A stretch of 44,951 nt of DNA. Source: Acidimicrobiales bacterium (GTDB lineage: Bacteria > Actinomycetota > Acidimicrobiia > Acidimicrobiales > DASWMK01). The DNA lies in the NCBI GenBank assembly GCA_036399815.1, contig DASWMK010000224.1:1-44951 (forward strand), read 5' to 3'. The notes beneath the pieces were generated by a model, which saw nothing but the letters and a program-made list of their open reading frames with translations, ran no database searches and had not been told where the DNA came from. This document shows positions 29,600 through 38,216 of the stretch, one piece after another; position 1 is the stretch's first letter, and each line of letters begins with the position of its first letter. The position numbers were made by a program, and so were the translations under genes.

Positions 29600-30394
29600 G
29601 TGGCGAACGGTCGACGGCTCGTGGTGGTGGGCGGTGGCCGCATGGGCGAGGCGCTCGTCGGCGGCCTGCTGGCCGCCGGGTGGGCCGAGGCCGCCGACCT
29701 CCTCGTCGTCGAGAAGCTGGCCGGCCGGCGCGACGAGCTGGCCGAGCGGTTCCCCGGCGTCGGCGTGGCCGGGGAGGCCGAGCCCGCCGACGGCGCCGTC
29801 GTGGCCGTGAAGCCCGACGACGCCGAGCCCGCCTGCCGGTCCCTCGCCCCGGTCGACCGGGTGCTCTCGATCATGGCCGGGGTCCGCCTGGACGCCCTGG
29901 AGTCGTGGCTGCCGGCCGGCACCCGGGTGGTGCGGGCCATGCCGAACACGCCGGCGCTGGTCGGGGCGGGCGCGGCGGCCGTCGCCCCCGGCACGGCGGC
30001 CGGCGACGACGACCTGGCCTGGGCCGAGGAGGTGCTCGGGGCCGTCGGCGTCGTCGTCCGGGTGAAGGAGGCGCTGCTCGACGCCGTGACCGGCCTGTCC
30101 GGCTCCGGGCCGGCCTACGTGTTCCTGGTGGCCGAGGCCCTCGTCGAGGCCGGCGTGCTCGTCGGCCTGCCCCGCGACGTCAGCGCCACCCTGGCCGTGC
30201 AGACCCTGCTCGGCTCGGCCCGGCTGCTGGCCGAGGGCGACGCCGGCCCCGAGGCGCTGCGGGCGGCGGTGACGTCGCCCGGCGGCACGACGGCGGCCGG
30301 GCTGCGGGCCCTCGAGGCGGCCGGCGTGCGGGCCGCCTTCCTCGACGCCGTCGTGGCCGCCACCGACCGGTCCCGCCAGCTGGGTGCGAGGTGA
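29600..30394 (+). CDS. proC: Pyrroline-5-carboxylate reductase
   Basis: A 264-residue enzyme for the last step of proline synthesis, reducing pyrroline-5-carboxylate with NAD(P)H. The Rossmann motif VVVGGGRMGEALVGGLL is at the N terminus, VRAMPNTPALVGAGA is the P5C-binding region and the C-terminal signature VTGLSGSGPAYVFLVAEAL and TSPGGTTAAGLRALE are complete. GTG 29600 is leaderless (TAGGGT 8 bases before). The DUF62 gene follows 4 bases after the stop. Confidence 0.95.
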   Translation: MANGRRLVVVGGGRMGEALVGGLLAAGWAEAADLLVVEKLAGRRDELAERFPGVGVAGEAEPADGAVVAVKPDDAEPACRSLAPVDRVLSIMAGVRLDALESWLPAGTRVVRAMPNTPALVGAGAAAVAPGTAAGDDDLAWAEEVLGAVGVVVRVKEALLDAVTGLSGSGPAYVFLVAEALVEAGVLVGLPRDVSATLAVQTLLGSARLLAEGDAGPEALRAAVTSPGGTTAAGLRALEAAGVRAAFLDAVVAATDRSRQLGAR

Positions 30395-30398
30395 CGCG

Positions 30399-31277
30399 AT
30401 GACCTACTCCACCGTCTCGTTCCTGTCCGACTACGGGCTCGACGACGAGTTCGTCGGCGTCGTGAAGGCCGTCATCCACGACCTGGCGCCGGACGCCACG
30501 ATCATCGACCTCACCCACGGGATCCCGCCCCACGACGTGCGGGCCGGCTCGCTCGCCCTGGCCAGGGCCATCCAGTACGTGCCGGCCGGCGTGGTGCTGG
30601 CCGTGGTCGACCCCGGGGTCGGCACGGCCAGGCGGGCGGTGGCCGTCGAGGTGGCGGGCGGGGCCGGCGTGCTCGTCGGGCCGGACAACGGGCTGCTCGC
30701 CCCGGCCGTGTCGCTCGCCGGCGGGGCCGAGCGGGCCGTGTCGCTGACCAGCACCGAGCACCAGCTGCCGGCGCCCGGCCCGACCTTCGCCGGCCGGGAC
30801 GTGTTCGCCCCCGCCGCCGCCCACCTGTGCGCCGGCGTCCCCCTCGAGGCCCTCGGCGACCCGATCGACCCGGCCGGGCTGCTCCCCGGCGTCGTCCCCC
30901 TCACGAGGATCGAGGACGGCGACCTGCACGCCGAGGTGCTGTGGGTCGACCGCTACGGCAACGCCCAGCTGAACGTCAGCCCCGAGGAGGTCGAGGACTA
31001 CGGCGACCGCATCGGGCTGCGGATGGGCGAGACCCGGCGGACCGGGGTGCGGGCCGACGCCTACGCGGCGATCGGCACCGGGCAGATCGGGCTGGTGGTC
31101 GACTCCTACGGCCTCGTGTCGATCGCCCTCGACCGGCGCTCGGCGGCCGAGGAGCTGCGCCTCGCGCCGGGCGACACCGTCGTCCTCGAGCGGCTGGAGG
31201 ACGGCGGCGGCGGCGCCGGTAACGTCGGCGGGGTGACGACCCCGGTCACCCTCCGCCCCCGCGAGCGCCCGCAGTGA
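30399..31277 (+). CDS. S-adenosyl-L-methionine hydrolase (adenosine-forming), DUF62
   Basis: A 292-residue member of the DUF62/SAM hydroxide adenosyltransferase family, related to fluorinases, which splits S-adenosylmethionine into adenosine and methionine. The N-terminal motif FLSDYGLDDEFVGVVKAVI carries the conserved Asp; HGIPPHDVRAG and VVDPGVGTARR follow, with FAGRDVFAPAAAHL and WVDRYGNAQLN typical of the family. ATG 30399 has GAGGTGA 5 bases upstream. A 29-aa membrane peptide is translationally coupled to its stop (GTGA). Confidence 0.92.
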   Translation: MTYSTVSFLSDYGLDDEFVGVVKAVIHDLAPDATIIDLTHGIPPHDVRAGSLALARAIQYVPAGVVLAVVDPGVGTARRAVAVEVAGGAGVLVGPDNGLLAPAVSLAGGAERAVSLTSTEHQLPAPGPTFAGRDVFAPAAAHLCAGVPLEALGDPIDPAGLLPGVVPLTRIEDGDLHAEVLWVDRYGNAQLNVSPEEVEDYGDRIGLRMGETRRTGVRADAYAAIGTGQIGLVVDSYGLVSIALDRRSAAEELRLAPGDTVVLERLEDGGGGAGNVGGVTTPVTLRPRERPQ

Positions 31278-31363
31278 GGACCGGCACGACGATCGCCGTC
31301 GCCGTCCTGCTGCTCATGATCTTCGGCGCGGCGTTCGTGCAGTTCGTCGTCCTGGCCCGCTAG
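31274..31363 (+). CDS. 29-aa single-span membrane peptide
   Basis: A 30-codon frame whose GTG overlaps the stop of the SAM hydrolase gene (GTGA). The peptide begins with RTGTT and continues as one hydrophobic helix (IAVAVLLLMIFGAAFVQFVV) ending LAR. Codon use is GC-rich at third positions like the neighbours. The stop TAG lies within CTAG shared with the convergent ABC permease gene. It was too small for the usual gene finders. The helix and coupling argue that it is real; the function is unknown. Confidence 0.6.
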   Translation: MRTGTTIAVAVLLLMIFGAAFVQFVVLAR

Positions 31364-32172
31364 AGCTTCGCGGCGATCACGTCACGGCGGAAGCGGCGGG
31401 CGCCCCGCAGGGTGAGCACGGCGGCCACCAGCCACACGAGGGCGCCGATGGCGACGGCGACGGGCAGGTCGACGAGCAGCAGGCCGGTGGCCTGGCCGAC
31501 GGCGAGGAAGATCAGCGGCAGGATCACGGCCCCGCCCAGCTGGTTGGCCTCCTGCGCGGTCCTCGCCCTGGCCGACACCCGCACCATCACGCCGAGGCCG
31601 AGCGCGGCGACGGCCGGGGCCACCCAGAAGATCATCACCAGCCACAGCCGGGTGGGCACGAACACGCGGTGCATCACCGGCCAGGCCACCCCGTTGGCGA
31701 CGACGGCGAAGCACACGAACCCGGCCCAGGAGACGACGACGGCGGGGACGAACGCGCCGAGCAGCTTGGCCAGGAACAAGTCGCGGTCGGCGACGGGCAG
31801 GTGGAGGAGCGACTCCAGCGTCCTGCGCTCCTTCTCGCCGGCGAACGTGTCGGCGGCCAGCACGGCCGAGACCATCATCGGCACGATCAGGAACAGCGGG
31901 GCCAGCAGGTAGCCGTTCACGAGCACGAGCAGCTGCTCCCGGGCCGGCAGGCGCAGGATCGGGGCGGCCAGGTCGCCGGGGATCGAGTCGAGGAAGTCCG
32001 ACACGCCCGGCGCCTCCTGGCCCCTCGCCGCCAGGCCGATGCCGAGCGGGAGGACGACGAGCAGGAGCAGCGGCACGAGCACCATCGGGATCACGACGGC
32101 CTTCGACCGGCGCACGGCCGTCAGGTCCTTCACGACGACGGCCCGCACCACCCGCCAGTCGATGCCCGTCAC
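31360..32172 (-). CDS. ABC transporter permease (NatB-like)
   Basis: A 270-residue ABC-2 type permease with about six membrane helices. The N-terminal VVKDLTAVRRSKAVVIPMVL and the segment ADTFAGEKERRTLESLLHLPV (coupling region typical of Na+/drug exporters of the NatB type) are visible. GTG 32172 overlaps the ATPase stop by GTGA. With the ATPase it forms an exporter; the substrate is unknown. Confidence 0.9.
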   Translation of the reverse strand: MTGIDWRVVRAVVVKDLTAVRRSKAVVIPMVLVPLLLLVVLPLGIGLAARGQEAPGVSDFLDSIPGDLAAPILRLPAREQLLVLVNGYLLAPLFLIVPMMVSAVLAADTFAGEKERRTLESLLHLPVADRDLFLAKLLGAFVPAVVVSWAGFVCFAVVANGVAWPVMHRVFVPTRLWLVMIFWVAPAVAALGLGVMVRVSARARTAQEANQLGGAVILPLIFLAVGQATGLLLVDLPVAVAIGALVWLVAAVLTLRGARRFRRDVIAAKL

Positions 32173-33119
32173 CGGCGCTCCTCGGCCGCGATCTCGGCCT
32201 CGACGGCGAAGTACACGTCCTCCAGCGTGCGGGGCCGGGGCACGGCGGCGTAGACGGGCACGCCCGCGCCGACGAGGGCGGCGACGACCGCCGGCAGCAC
32301 GTCCCTCGCCTCGACCTTGACCAGCGCTCCCTCCGGCGACGGCTCGGCGGCCAGCACCCCGCGGACGGCCCGCACGGCGGCCAGCGCCCCGTCGGCCGGC
32401 GGGCCGCCGAGGTCGACGGCGGCGTCGAGGCCGTGCCAGATGGCGGCGGCCAGCTCGTCCGGGCGCCCGCTGGCCCGCAGCCGGCCCCGGTGGAGCACGG
32501 CCATCCGGTGGGCCAGCCGCCCGGCCTCGCCGAGGAAGTGGGTGCAGAGCACGACCGTGCGGCCCTCCTCGGCGGCGAGGGCGGCGATGAGGTCGACGAC
32601 CTGGCGGGTGGCCGACGGGTCGAGCCCCGAGGTCGGCTCGTCGAGGAACAGCACCTCGGGGTCGTGGAGCAGGGCCCTGGCCAGGGCCACCCGCTTGCGC
32701 TGGCCGGTGGAGAAGCCCTGGACGAGGTCCCGGCCCCGCTCGGCCATGGCGAACCGCTCGAGCAGCTCGGCCGCCCGCCGCCTGGCCGCGGCCCGGTCCA
32801 TGCCCCGCATCCTGGCCGTCAGCTCGAGGTTCTCGAGCGCGGTCAGCCGGTCGTCGAGGCCGGCGTTCTCGGTCAGCACCCCGGTGCGCCGCCTGACCTC
32901 GTCGGCGTGCGCCTGGGAGTCGAGCCCGAGCACCCGGCTCGACCCCCGGTCGGGGGCGAGCACGCCGTTCAGGAGCCGGACCGTCGTGGTCTTCCCCGCG
33001 CCGTTCGGGCCGAGCAGGGCGAGCACCTCGCCGGCCGGCAGCTCCAGGGTCAGCCCGTCGAGCGCCGGCTGGCCGGCGAAGGAGCGGCTGAGGTCGACGG
33101 TCTCGATGGCGGCCGCCAC
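32169..33119 (-). CDS. ABC transporter ATP-binding protein
   Basis: A 316-residue ATPase. Walker A is GPNGAGKTT, the signature is FSTGQRKRVALARAL (a variant of LSGGQ), Walker B is LFLDEPTSGLDP and the switch His is in CTHFLGEA. Residues ~230-316 form an extra C-terminal domain with VLPAVVAALVGAGVPVY. GTG 33119 is placed 6 bases after CAGACT; longer GTG starts exist at 33146 and 33200. It is divergent from the acyl-CoA ligase and coupled to the permease. Confidence 0.92.
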   Translation of the reverse strand: MAAAIETVDLSRSFAGQPALDGLTLELPAGEVLALLGPNGAGKTTTVRLLNGVLAPDRGSSRVLGLDSQAHADEVRRRTGVLTENAGLDDRLTALENLELTARMRGMDRAAARRRAAELLERFAMAERGRDLVQGFSTGQRKRVALARALLHDPEVLFLDEPTSGLDPSATRQVVDLIAALAAEEGRTVVLCTHFLGEAGRLAHRMAVLHRGRLRASGRPDELAAAIWHGLDAAVDLGGPPADGALAAVRAVRGVLAAEPSPEGALVKVEARDVLPAVVAALVGAGVPVYAAVPRPRTLEDVYFAVEAEIAAEERR

Positions 33120-33125
33120 CCCGCC

Positions 33126-33177
33126 AGTCTGGCCCGCGGCCGCCACCCCGCCGGCCCGCCACGCCGCCGCGTAGGGT
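33126..33177. promoter_or_regulatory. Divergent leaderless promoters (ABC ATPase / acyl-CoA ligase)
   Basis: Minus CAGACT (33131-33126), 6 bases, GTG 33119. Plus TAGGGT (33172-33177), 6 bases, GTG 33184. Confidence 0.5.
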
Positions 33178-33183
33178 TCCGGC

Positions 33184-34683
33184 GTGAACCTGGCCAGCAT
33201 CGTCGACCCCCACCCTGCCGACCGGGTCGCCCTCGTGAGCCGGGGCCGGACGACGACCTACGGCGAGCTGCGGGACGAGGTGGCCCGGCTGCGGGGCGGC
33301 CTCGCCGGCCTCGGCCTCCGCCCCGGCGACCGGGTGGCGCTGGCCGTGCCCAACAACGCCTGGTTCGCCCGCGCCTACCTGGGCGTGCTGGGGGCCGGGC
33401 TCGTGGCCGTGCCGCTGAACCCGGCCAGCCCGGCGGCCGAGCTGCGGCGCGAGCTCGGCGCCGTGCGGGCCTCGGCGCTCGTCGTCGGGCCGACGGCGGC
33501 CGCCGCCGTGGGCGACCTCGACCGCTCGGCCCTGCCCGACCTCGCCCACCTGGTGGCGCTGCCCGGCGTCGACCTGCCCGGCGCCGTCGCCGCCGACGAC
33601 CTGCTGGCCGCCGACCCGGCGCCGCTCGTCGACCGGGCCGGGGACGACCTCGCCGTGCTCATGTTCACGAGCGGGACGGCCGGCGCGCCCCGGGCGGCGA
33701 TGCTCACCCACGGGAACCTGCTGGCCAACCTGGAGCAGGTCCAGGGCCACCCCGGCCGGTCCCAGCACCCCGACGACGTCACCTTCGGGGTGCTGCCCCT
33801 GTTCCACATCTTCGGGCTGAACGTGGTGCTCGGGCTCACCCTCTACGCCGGCTCCCAGGTGGTGCTGGTCGAGCGGTTCGACCCGGCGTCGGCCCTGGAG
33901 ACCATCGTCCGCCACCGGATCACGGTCGTGCCCGGCGCCCCGACCATGTGGATGGCCTGGGCGGCCCTGCCCGACGCCGACCCCGACGCCCTCCGCACCG
34001 TGCGCCTGGCCGCCTCGGGCGCGGCGAAGCTGCCGGTCGAGACGGCGAGGGCGGTCGAGGCCCGCTTCGGCGTCCGCGTCACCGAGGGCTACGGGCTCAC
34101 GGAGGCGTCGCCCGTGGTCACCACGTCGGCCGGCCAGCCGCCCCGCCCCGGGTCGATCGGCGTGCTCGTGCCCCGCATGGAGATGCGCCTCGTCGACTCG
34201 GACGGCGAGGACGCCCTGGTGGGCGACGCCGGGGAGATCTGGGTGCGGGGGCCGAACGTGTTCGCCGGCTACTGGGAGGACCCGGAGGCCACGGCCGCCG
34301 TGCTGACGGCCGATGGCTGGCTGCGCACCGGCGACGTCGCCGTGGTCGACGACGACGGCTGGTGCTACCTGGTCGACCGGGCCAAGGACCTCATCATCGT
34401 GTCGGGGTTCAACGTGTTCCCGGCCGAGGTCGAGGACGTGATCGCCGCCCACCCCGCCGTCGCCGGGGTCGCCGTCGTCGGCGTCCCCCACCCCTACCAG
34501 GGCGAGACCGTGAAGGCGGTGGTCGTCCTGCGGGAGGGGGCCAACGTCGAGGAGGACGACCTCATCCGCTGGTGCGAGCAGCGGATCGCCCGCTACAAGT
34601 GCCCGACGAAGGTGATGTTCGTCGACGAGCTACCGGTCGGCGCCGGCGGCAAGGTGCTCCGGCGGGCGCTGCGGGCGTCGTGA
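33184..34683 (+). CDS. AMP-dependent acyl-CoA ligase
   Basis: A 499-residue adenylate-forming enzyme that activates a carboxylic acid (probably a fatty acid) to its CoA thioester. The P-loop-like motif is MFTSGTAGAPRAAMLTHGN, the A5 motif EGYGLTEASPV, A7 GWLRTGDVAVVDDDG and the A10 lysine is in GGKVLRRAL. GTG 33184 is leaderless (TAGGGT 6 bases upstream). Its last 54 bases overlap the convergent membrane-protein gene. The chain-length preference cannot be deduced. Confidence 0.93.
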   Translation: MNLASIVDPHPADRVALVSRGRTTTYGELRDEVARLRGGLAGLGLRPGDRVALAVPNNAWFARAYLGVLGAGLVAVPLNPASPAAELRRELGAVRASALVVGPTAAAAVGDLDRSALPDLAHLVALPGVDLPGAVAADDLLAADPAPLVDRAGDDLAVLMFTSGTAGAPRAAMLTHGNLLANLEQVQGHPGRSQHPDDVTFGVLPLFHIFGLNVVLGLTLYAGSQVVLVERFDPASALETIVRHRITVVPGAPTMWMAWAALPDADPDALRTVRLAASGAAKLPVETARAVEARFGVRVTEGYGLTEASPVVTTSAGQPPRPGSIGVLVPRMEMRLVDSDGEDALVGDAGEIWVRGPNVFAGYWEDPEATAAVLTADGWLRTGDVAVVDDDGWCYLVDRAKDLIIVSGFNVFPAEVEDVIAAHPAVAGVAVVGVPHPYQGETVKAVVVLREGANVEEDDLIRWCEQRIARYKCPTKVMFVDELPVGAGGKVLRRALRAS

Positions 34684-35322
34684 CGACGAGACGAGGAAGC
34701 CGGCGAAGATCAGCGTGATCCCGGCGACGAGGGAGATGGCGAAGCCGTCCATCTCGTCGACCACGGAGTTGAGCAGCCCGCCGGCCGACAGCACCAGTGT
34801 CCCCGCCGCGATCAGCAGGTTGGTGGCCACGAGCCGGCGGCGCACCGCGCTCCACGCCGCGCCGGCCAGCACGACGAGGGCGCCGGCCCCGGAGCACACG
34901 GCGGCCAGCACCCGGGGGAGGGCGCCGAACACGTCCGAGCCCCTGGGCAGCTCGCCCGGGTGGATGACCCCGGTGAGCGGGGCGACGGCGACGACCCCGG
35001 TGGCGAACGCGCACGTGAGGGCGACGACCAGCGCCCACCGGTCGCCCCGCCGCTCGCCGCCCAGCAGGTAGACGGTGCCGAGGGCGAGCACGGGCACGTT
35101 GACGATGGCGCCGAACAGGTAGAAGAGCCGGAACGACACCGGCCCCCAGCCGAGCGTGGCCCCGGCCCACAGGGCGGCCGACCCGGCGGCGAACAGCACC
35201 AGCGCGGCCGTCCAGGCCAGCTCGTGGCGACGGCGCCGGGCCAGCCACCGCTCGAGCGTCGAGAGCGCGAACGCGAGGGCCACCAGGGTGGCGGCGGCGG
35301 CGAGGGCCCGGTGGGTCGTCAC
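34630..35322 (-). CDS. Seven-helix membrane protein of unknown function
   Basis: A 230-residue integral membrane protein with about seven hydrophobic segments (ALAAAATLVALAFALSTL, LVLFAAGSAALWAGATLGW, YLFGAIVNVPVLALGTVYLL, ALVVALTCAFATGVVAVAPL, VLAAVCSGAGALVVLAGAAW, LLIAAGTLVLSAGGLLNSV, ISLVAGITLIFAGFLVSS). No family motif is recognised. GTG 35322 lies 9 bases after TACGCT. It is divergent from rex, so the Rex operator between them might also affect it. The 3' end overlaps the acyl-CoA ligase by 54 bases. Confidence 0.8.
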   Translation of the reverse strand: MTTHRALAAAATLVALAFALSTLERWLARRRRHELAWTAALVLFAAGSAALWAGATLGWGPVSFRLFYLFGAIVNVPVLALGTVYLLGGERRGDRWALVVALTCAFATGVVAVAPLTGVIHPGELPRGSDVFGALPRVLAAVCSGAGALVVLAGAAWSAVRRRLVATNLLIAAGTLVLSAGGLLNSVVDEMDGFAISLVAGITLIFAGFLVSSSRRPQRPPEHLAAGADR

Positions 35323-35331
35323 GGCGCCCTC

Positions 35332-35337
35332 AGCGTA
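35332..35337 (-). promoter_or_regulatory. -10 box of the seven-helix membrane protein gene
   Basis: TACGCT, 9 bases before GTG 35322. Confidence 0.45.
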
Positions 35338-35353
35338 CGGTCCGGCTGCGGCC

Positions 35354-35384
35354 TTGTGAACTTGCGCACGAGAGGCGGTACCAT
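35354..35384 (+). promoter_or_regulatory. Rex operator and rex promoter
   Basis: TTGTGAA-CTTG-CGCACGA (35354-35371) matches the Rex operator TTGTGAA-N4-TTCACAA at 11 of 14 positions, with a perfect left half. The -10 TACCAT (35379-35384) lies 9 bases before ATG 35394, and the operator covers the -35 position, so Rex should repress its own operon when NADH is low. Confidence 0.7.
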
Positions 35385-35393
35385 CGACCCGAG

Positions 35394-36086
35394 ATGGTCG
35401 ATCGACCCCGACGCCGGATACCGGAGGCGACGGTGGCCCGCCTGCCGGTGTACCTCCGCAGCCTCCTCGAGGTGGCCGAGGCCAAGGTCGGGACGATCTC
35501 GTCGGAGCGCCTGGCCGAGCTGGCCGGCGTGAACGCCGCCAAGGTGCGCAAGGACCTCTCCTACCTCGGGTCCTACGGCACGCGGGGCGTCGGCTACGAC
35601 GTCCAGTACCTGCTGTTCCAGATGAGCCGCGAGCTCGGGCTGACCCAGGACTGGCCGGTCGTCATCTGCGGCGTCGGCAACCTGGGCCACGCGCTCGCCA
35701 ACTACGGCGGGTTCACCGAGCGCGGCTTCCCGGTCGCCGCGCTGGTCGACGCCGACCCCGGCAAGGTCGGCGAGACGGTCGCCGGCGTGTCGATCAGCTC
35801 GATCGACGACCTGCCCGACCTCGTCGCCGGCAAGGGGATCGCCATCGGCGTGATCGCCACGCCGGCGGCGGCCGCCCAGGACGTGGCCGACCGGCTGGTG
35901 GCCGCCGGCGTCACGTCGATCCTGAACTTCGCCCCGGCCGTCATCACCGTCCCGCCGGGCATCTCCCTGCGGAAGGTCGACCTCGCCGTCGAGTTGCAGA
36001 TCCTCTCCTTCTACCAGCAGCATCGGGTGGGGGCCGGGACGCGGAAGGATGGAGGTGCGCCGTGGCGCTCGTCGTCGTCGGGCTGA
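35394..36086 (+). CDS. rex: Redox-sensing transcriptional repressor Rex
   Basis: A 230-residue regulator that senses the NADH/NAD+ ratio. The N-terminal winged helix (RLPVYLRSLLEVAEAKVGTI, ERLAELAGVNAAKVRKDLSY, GSYGTRGVGYDV) binds DNA; the Rossmann motif VVICGVGNLGHALANYGGF binds NADH; the domain-swapped C-terminal helix is LAVELQILSFYQQH. The extension RVGAGTRKDGGAPWRSSSSG results from a 25-base overlap with hemA. ATG 35394 follows TACCAT; a Rex operator lies over the promoter. It heads the hemA-hemC-hemD cluster, as in Streptomyces. Confidence 0.96.
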   Translation: MVDRPRRRIPEATVARLPVYLRSLLEVAEAKVGTISSERLAELAGVNAAKVRKDLSYLGSYGTRGVGYDVQYLLFQMSRELGLTQDWPVVICGVGNLGHALANYGGFTERGFPVAALVDADPGKVGETVAGVSISSIDDLPDLVAGKGIAIGVIATPAAAAQDVADRLVAAGVTSILNFAPAVITVPPGISLRKVDLAVELQILSFYQQHRVGAGTRKDGGAPWRSSSSG

Positions 36087-37321
36087 ACCACCGGACGGTC
36101 CCGCTCGACCTGCTGGAGCGCATGACGATCACCGGCGCCCAGCTGCCGAAGGCCCTCTCCGACCTGTCGTCGCGGCCCAACCTGGCCGAGGCCGTGCTGC
36201 TGTCGACCTGCAACCGCACCGAGGTCTACGCCGTCGCCGAGCGCTTCCACGGCGCCTACCAGGACATCCGCGACGTGCTGTCCGACCTGGTGTTCCTGCC
36301 GCCCGAGGGGTTCAGCGACCACCTCTACACCCACCACGGCCGCGCCGCCGTCGCCCACCTGTTCTCGGTGGCGGCCGGCATCGACTCGGCGGTCGTCGGC
36401 GAGAGCGAGATCCTCGGCCAGGTGCGGGAGGCGTGGGAGCGGGCCGCCGAGGAGGGCGCCGCCGGCCCGACCCTCAACATGGCCTTCCGCCACGCCATCG
36501 AGGTCGGCAAGCGGGTCCGCACCGAGACCGGCATCGGCCGGGGCACCACGTCGGTGTCCCAGGCGGCCGTGGCCATGGCCATGGAGCGGCTCGGCTCGCT
36601 CGCCGGCCGGCGCATCCTCGTGCTCGGCGCCGGCGAGATGGGCGAGGGCATGGCCGTCGCCCTCGCCGCCGCCGGCGCCGGCGAGGTGATGGTGGCCAAC
36701 CGGACCTGGGAGCGGGCCGTCGCCCTGGCCGGACGGGTGGGCGGCCGGGCCGTCCGCCTCGGCGACCTGCCGGCCGCCCTGGCCGACGTCGACGTGCTGC
36801 TCACCTCGACCGGGGCCACCTCGATCATGGTCGAGCACGCCGACCTGGCCCCGGCCATGGCCGGCCGGCCCGACCGGCCGCTCCTCGTCGTGGACGTGGC
36901 CGTCCCCCGCGACGTCGACCCGGCGGTGGCCGAGGTGCCGGGGGTGACCCTGCTCGACATGGACGACCTGCGCCGCTTCGCCGAGGCCGGGATGGCCGGC
37001 CGGCGCCGGGAGGTCGAGCGGGTGCGGGCCATCGTGGCCGACGAGGTCGAGCGCTGGGTCGAGGCCAGCTCGGCCCGCTCGGTCGCCCCCCTCGTGGCCC
37101 AGCTCCACGAGCGGGCCGAGGCCCTGCGGGAGGCCGAGGTGGCCCGCTTCCGGGCCCGGCTCGACGGGCTGGACGAGCGCCAGCGGGAGGCGGTCGAGGC
37201 GCTGACGAGGGGCGTCGTCGCCAAGCTGGTCCACGAGCCCACCGTGCAGCTCAAGGCGGCGGCCGGCTCGCCGAGGGGCGAGCGGCTGGCCGACGCCCTC
37301 CGCGAGCTGTTCGGGCTGTAG
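36062..37321 (+). CDS. hemA: Glutamyl-tRNA reductase
   Basis: A 419-residue NADPH-dependent enzyme that reduces glutamyl-tRNA to glutamate-1-semialdehyde, the first step of the C5 heme route. Cys50 of LLSTCNRTEVY is the catalytic residue; VVGESEILGQVREAW, the NADPH motif ILVLGAGEMGEGMAVAL and the C-terminal dimerisation helix are present. GTG 36062 lies inside the end of rex (25-base overlap) and has GGAGG upstream. The product passes to HemL at 43611. Confidence 0.97.
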   Translation: MALVVVGLNHRTVPLDLLERMTITGAQLPKALSDLSSRPNLAEAVLLSTCNRTEVYAVAERFHGAYQDIRDVLSDLVFLPPEGFSDHLYTHHGRAAVAHLFSVAAGIDSAVVGESEILGQVREAWERAAEEGAAGPTLNMAFRHAIEVGKRVRTETGIGRGTTSVSQAAVAMAMERLGSLAGRRILVLGAGEMGEGMAVALAAAGAGEVMVANRTWERAVALAGRVGGRAVRLGDLPAALADVDVLLTSTGATSIMVEHADLAPAMAGRPDRPLLVVDVAVPRDVDPAVAEVPGVTLLDMDDLRRFAEAGMAGRRREVERVRAIVADEVERWVEASSARSVAPLVAQLHERAEALREAEVARFRARLDGLDERQREAVEALTRGVVAKLVHEPTVQLKAAAGSPRGERLADALRELFGL

Positions 37322-37324
37322 CCC

Positions 37325-38215
37325 GTGCGCCTCCTGGCCGCGACCAGGGGCAGCGAGCTGGCCCGCTGGCAGACCGACCACGTCGCCGGCCTGCTGGCCC
37401 CGGCCGCCGAGGTCGAGGCCGTGGTCGTGGAGACGACCGGCGACCGCCGCCTCGACGTGCCCATCTGGGAGATGGGCGGCAAGGGCGTGTTCGTGAAGGA
37501 GGTGCAGGCCGCCGTGCTCGACGGCCGGGCCGACCTCGCCGTGCACTCGGCCAAGGACCTGCCGTCGGTGCCGACCCCCGGGCTGGTGATCGCGTGCGTG
37601 CCCCGCCGGGCCGACCCCCGCGACGCGCTCGTCGGCGCCCGGCTGGCCGAGCTGCCCCCCGGGGCGAGGGTGGCGACGGGGTCGGTGCGGCGCCGGGCCC
37701 AGCTGGCGTGGCTCCGGCCCGACCTGACCTTCGCCGGCCTGCGGGGCAACATCGCCACCCGCCTCGGCAAGGTCGGCGGCGGGGTCGACGCCGTGGTGGT
37801 GGCCAAGGCCGCGCTCGACCGCCTGGGCCTCGGCGACCGGGCCGACGACGTGCTGTCGCCGGTGGACCTCGTGCCCCAGGTCGGCCAGGGGGCGCTGGCC
37901 GTCGAGTGCCGGGAGGGGGACGAGGACGTGCTCGCCGCCCTCCGGTCGGTCGAGGACCGGGCCAGCCGGGTGGCGGTCGACGCCGAGCGGGGGTTCCTCG
38001 CCGAGCTGGGCGGCAGCTGCGACCTCCCGGCCGGCGCGCTGGCGACGGTCGACGGGGACGGCGTCACCGTGGAGGCCGTGCTCGCCACCCTGGACGGCCG
38101 CATCGTGCTCCGGCACCGGACGGCCGGCCCGGCGGCCGACCCCGCCGCCGTCGGCCGGGCCGCCGCCCTCCACCTGCTCGACCGGGCCGGCGGGCGGGCC
38201 CTGCTGGCCGGCTGA
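37325..38215 (+). CDS. hemC: Hydroxymethylbilane synthase (porphobilinogen deaminase)
   Basis: A 296-residue enzyme that joins four porphobilinogens into hydroxymethylbilane. Motifs: LLAATRGSELARWQT, DLAVHSAKDLP, GSVRRRAQLAWLRPDL and LRGNIATRL for substrate binding; the dipyrromethane cofactor is attached to Cys232 in ELGGSCDLPAGA. GTG 37325 follows the hemA stop by three bases. hemD follows in the TGACGTG arrangement. Confidence 0.97.
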   Translation: MRLLAATRGSELARWQTDHVAGLLAPAAEVEAVVVETTGDRRLDVPIWEMGGKGVFVKEVQAAVLDGRADLAVHSAKDLPSVPTPGLVIACVPRRADPRDALVGARLAELPPGARVATGSVRRRAQLAWLRPDLTFAGLRGNIATRLGKVGGGVDAVVVAKAALDRLGLGDRADDVLSPVDLVPQVGQGALAVECREGDEDVLAALRSVEDRASRVAVDAERGFLAELGGSCDLPAGALATVDGDGVTVEAVLATLDGRIVLRHRTAGPAADPAAVGRAAALHLLDRAGGRALLAG

Positions 38216-38216
38216 C

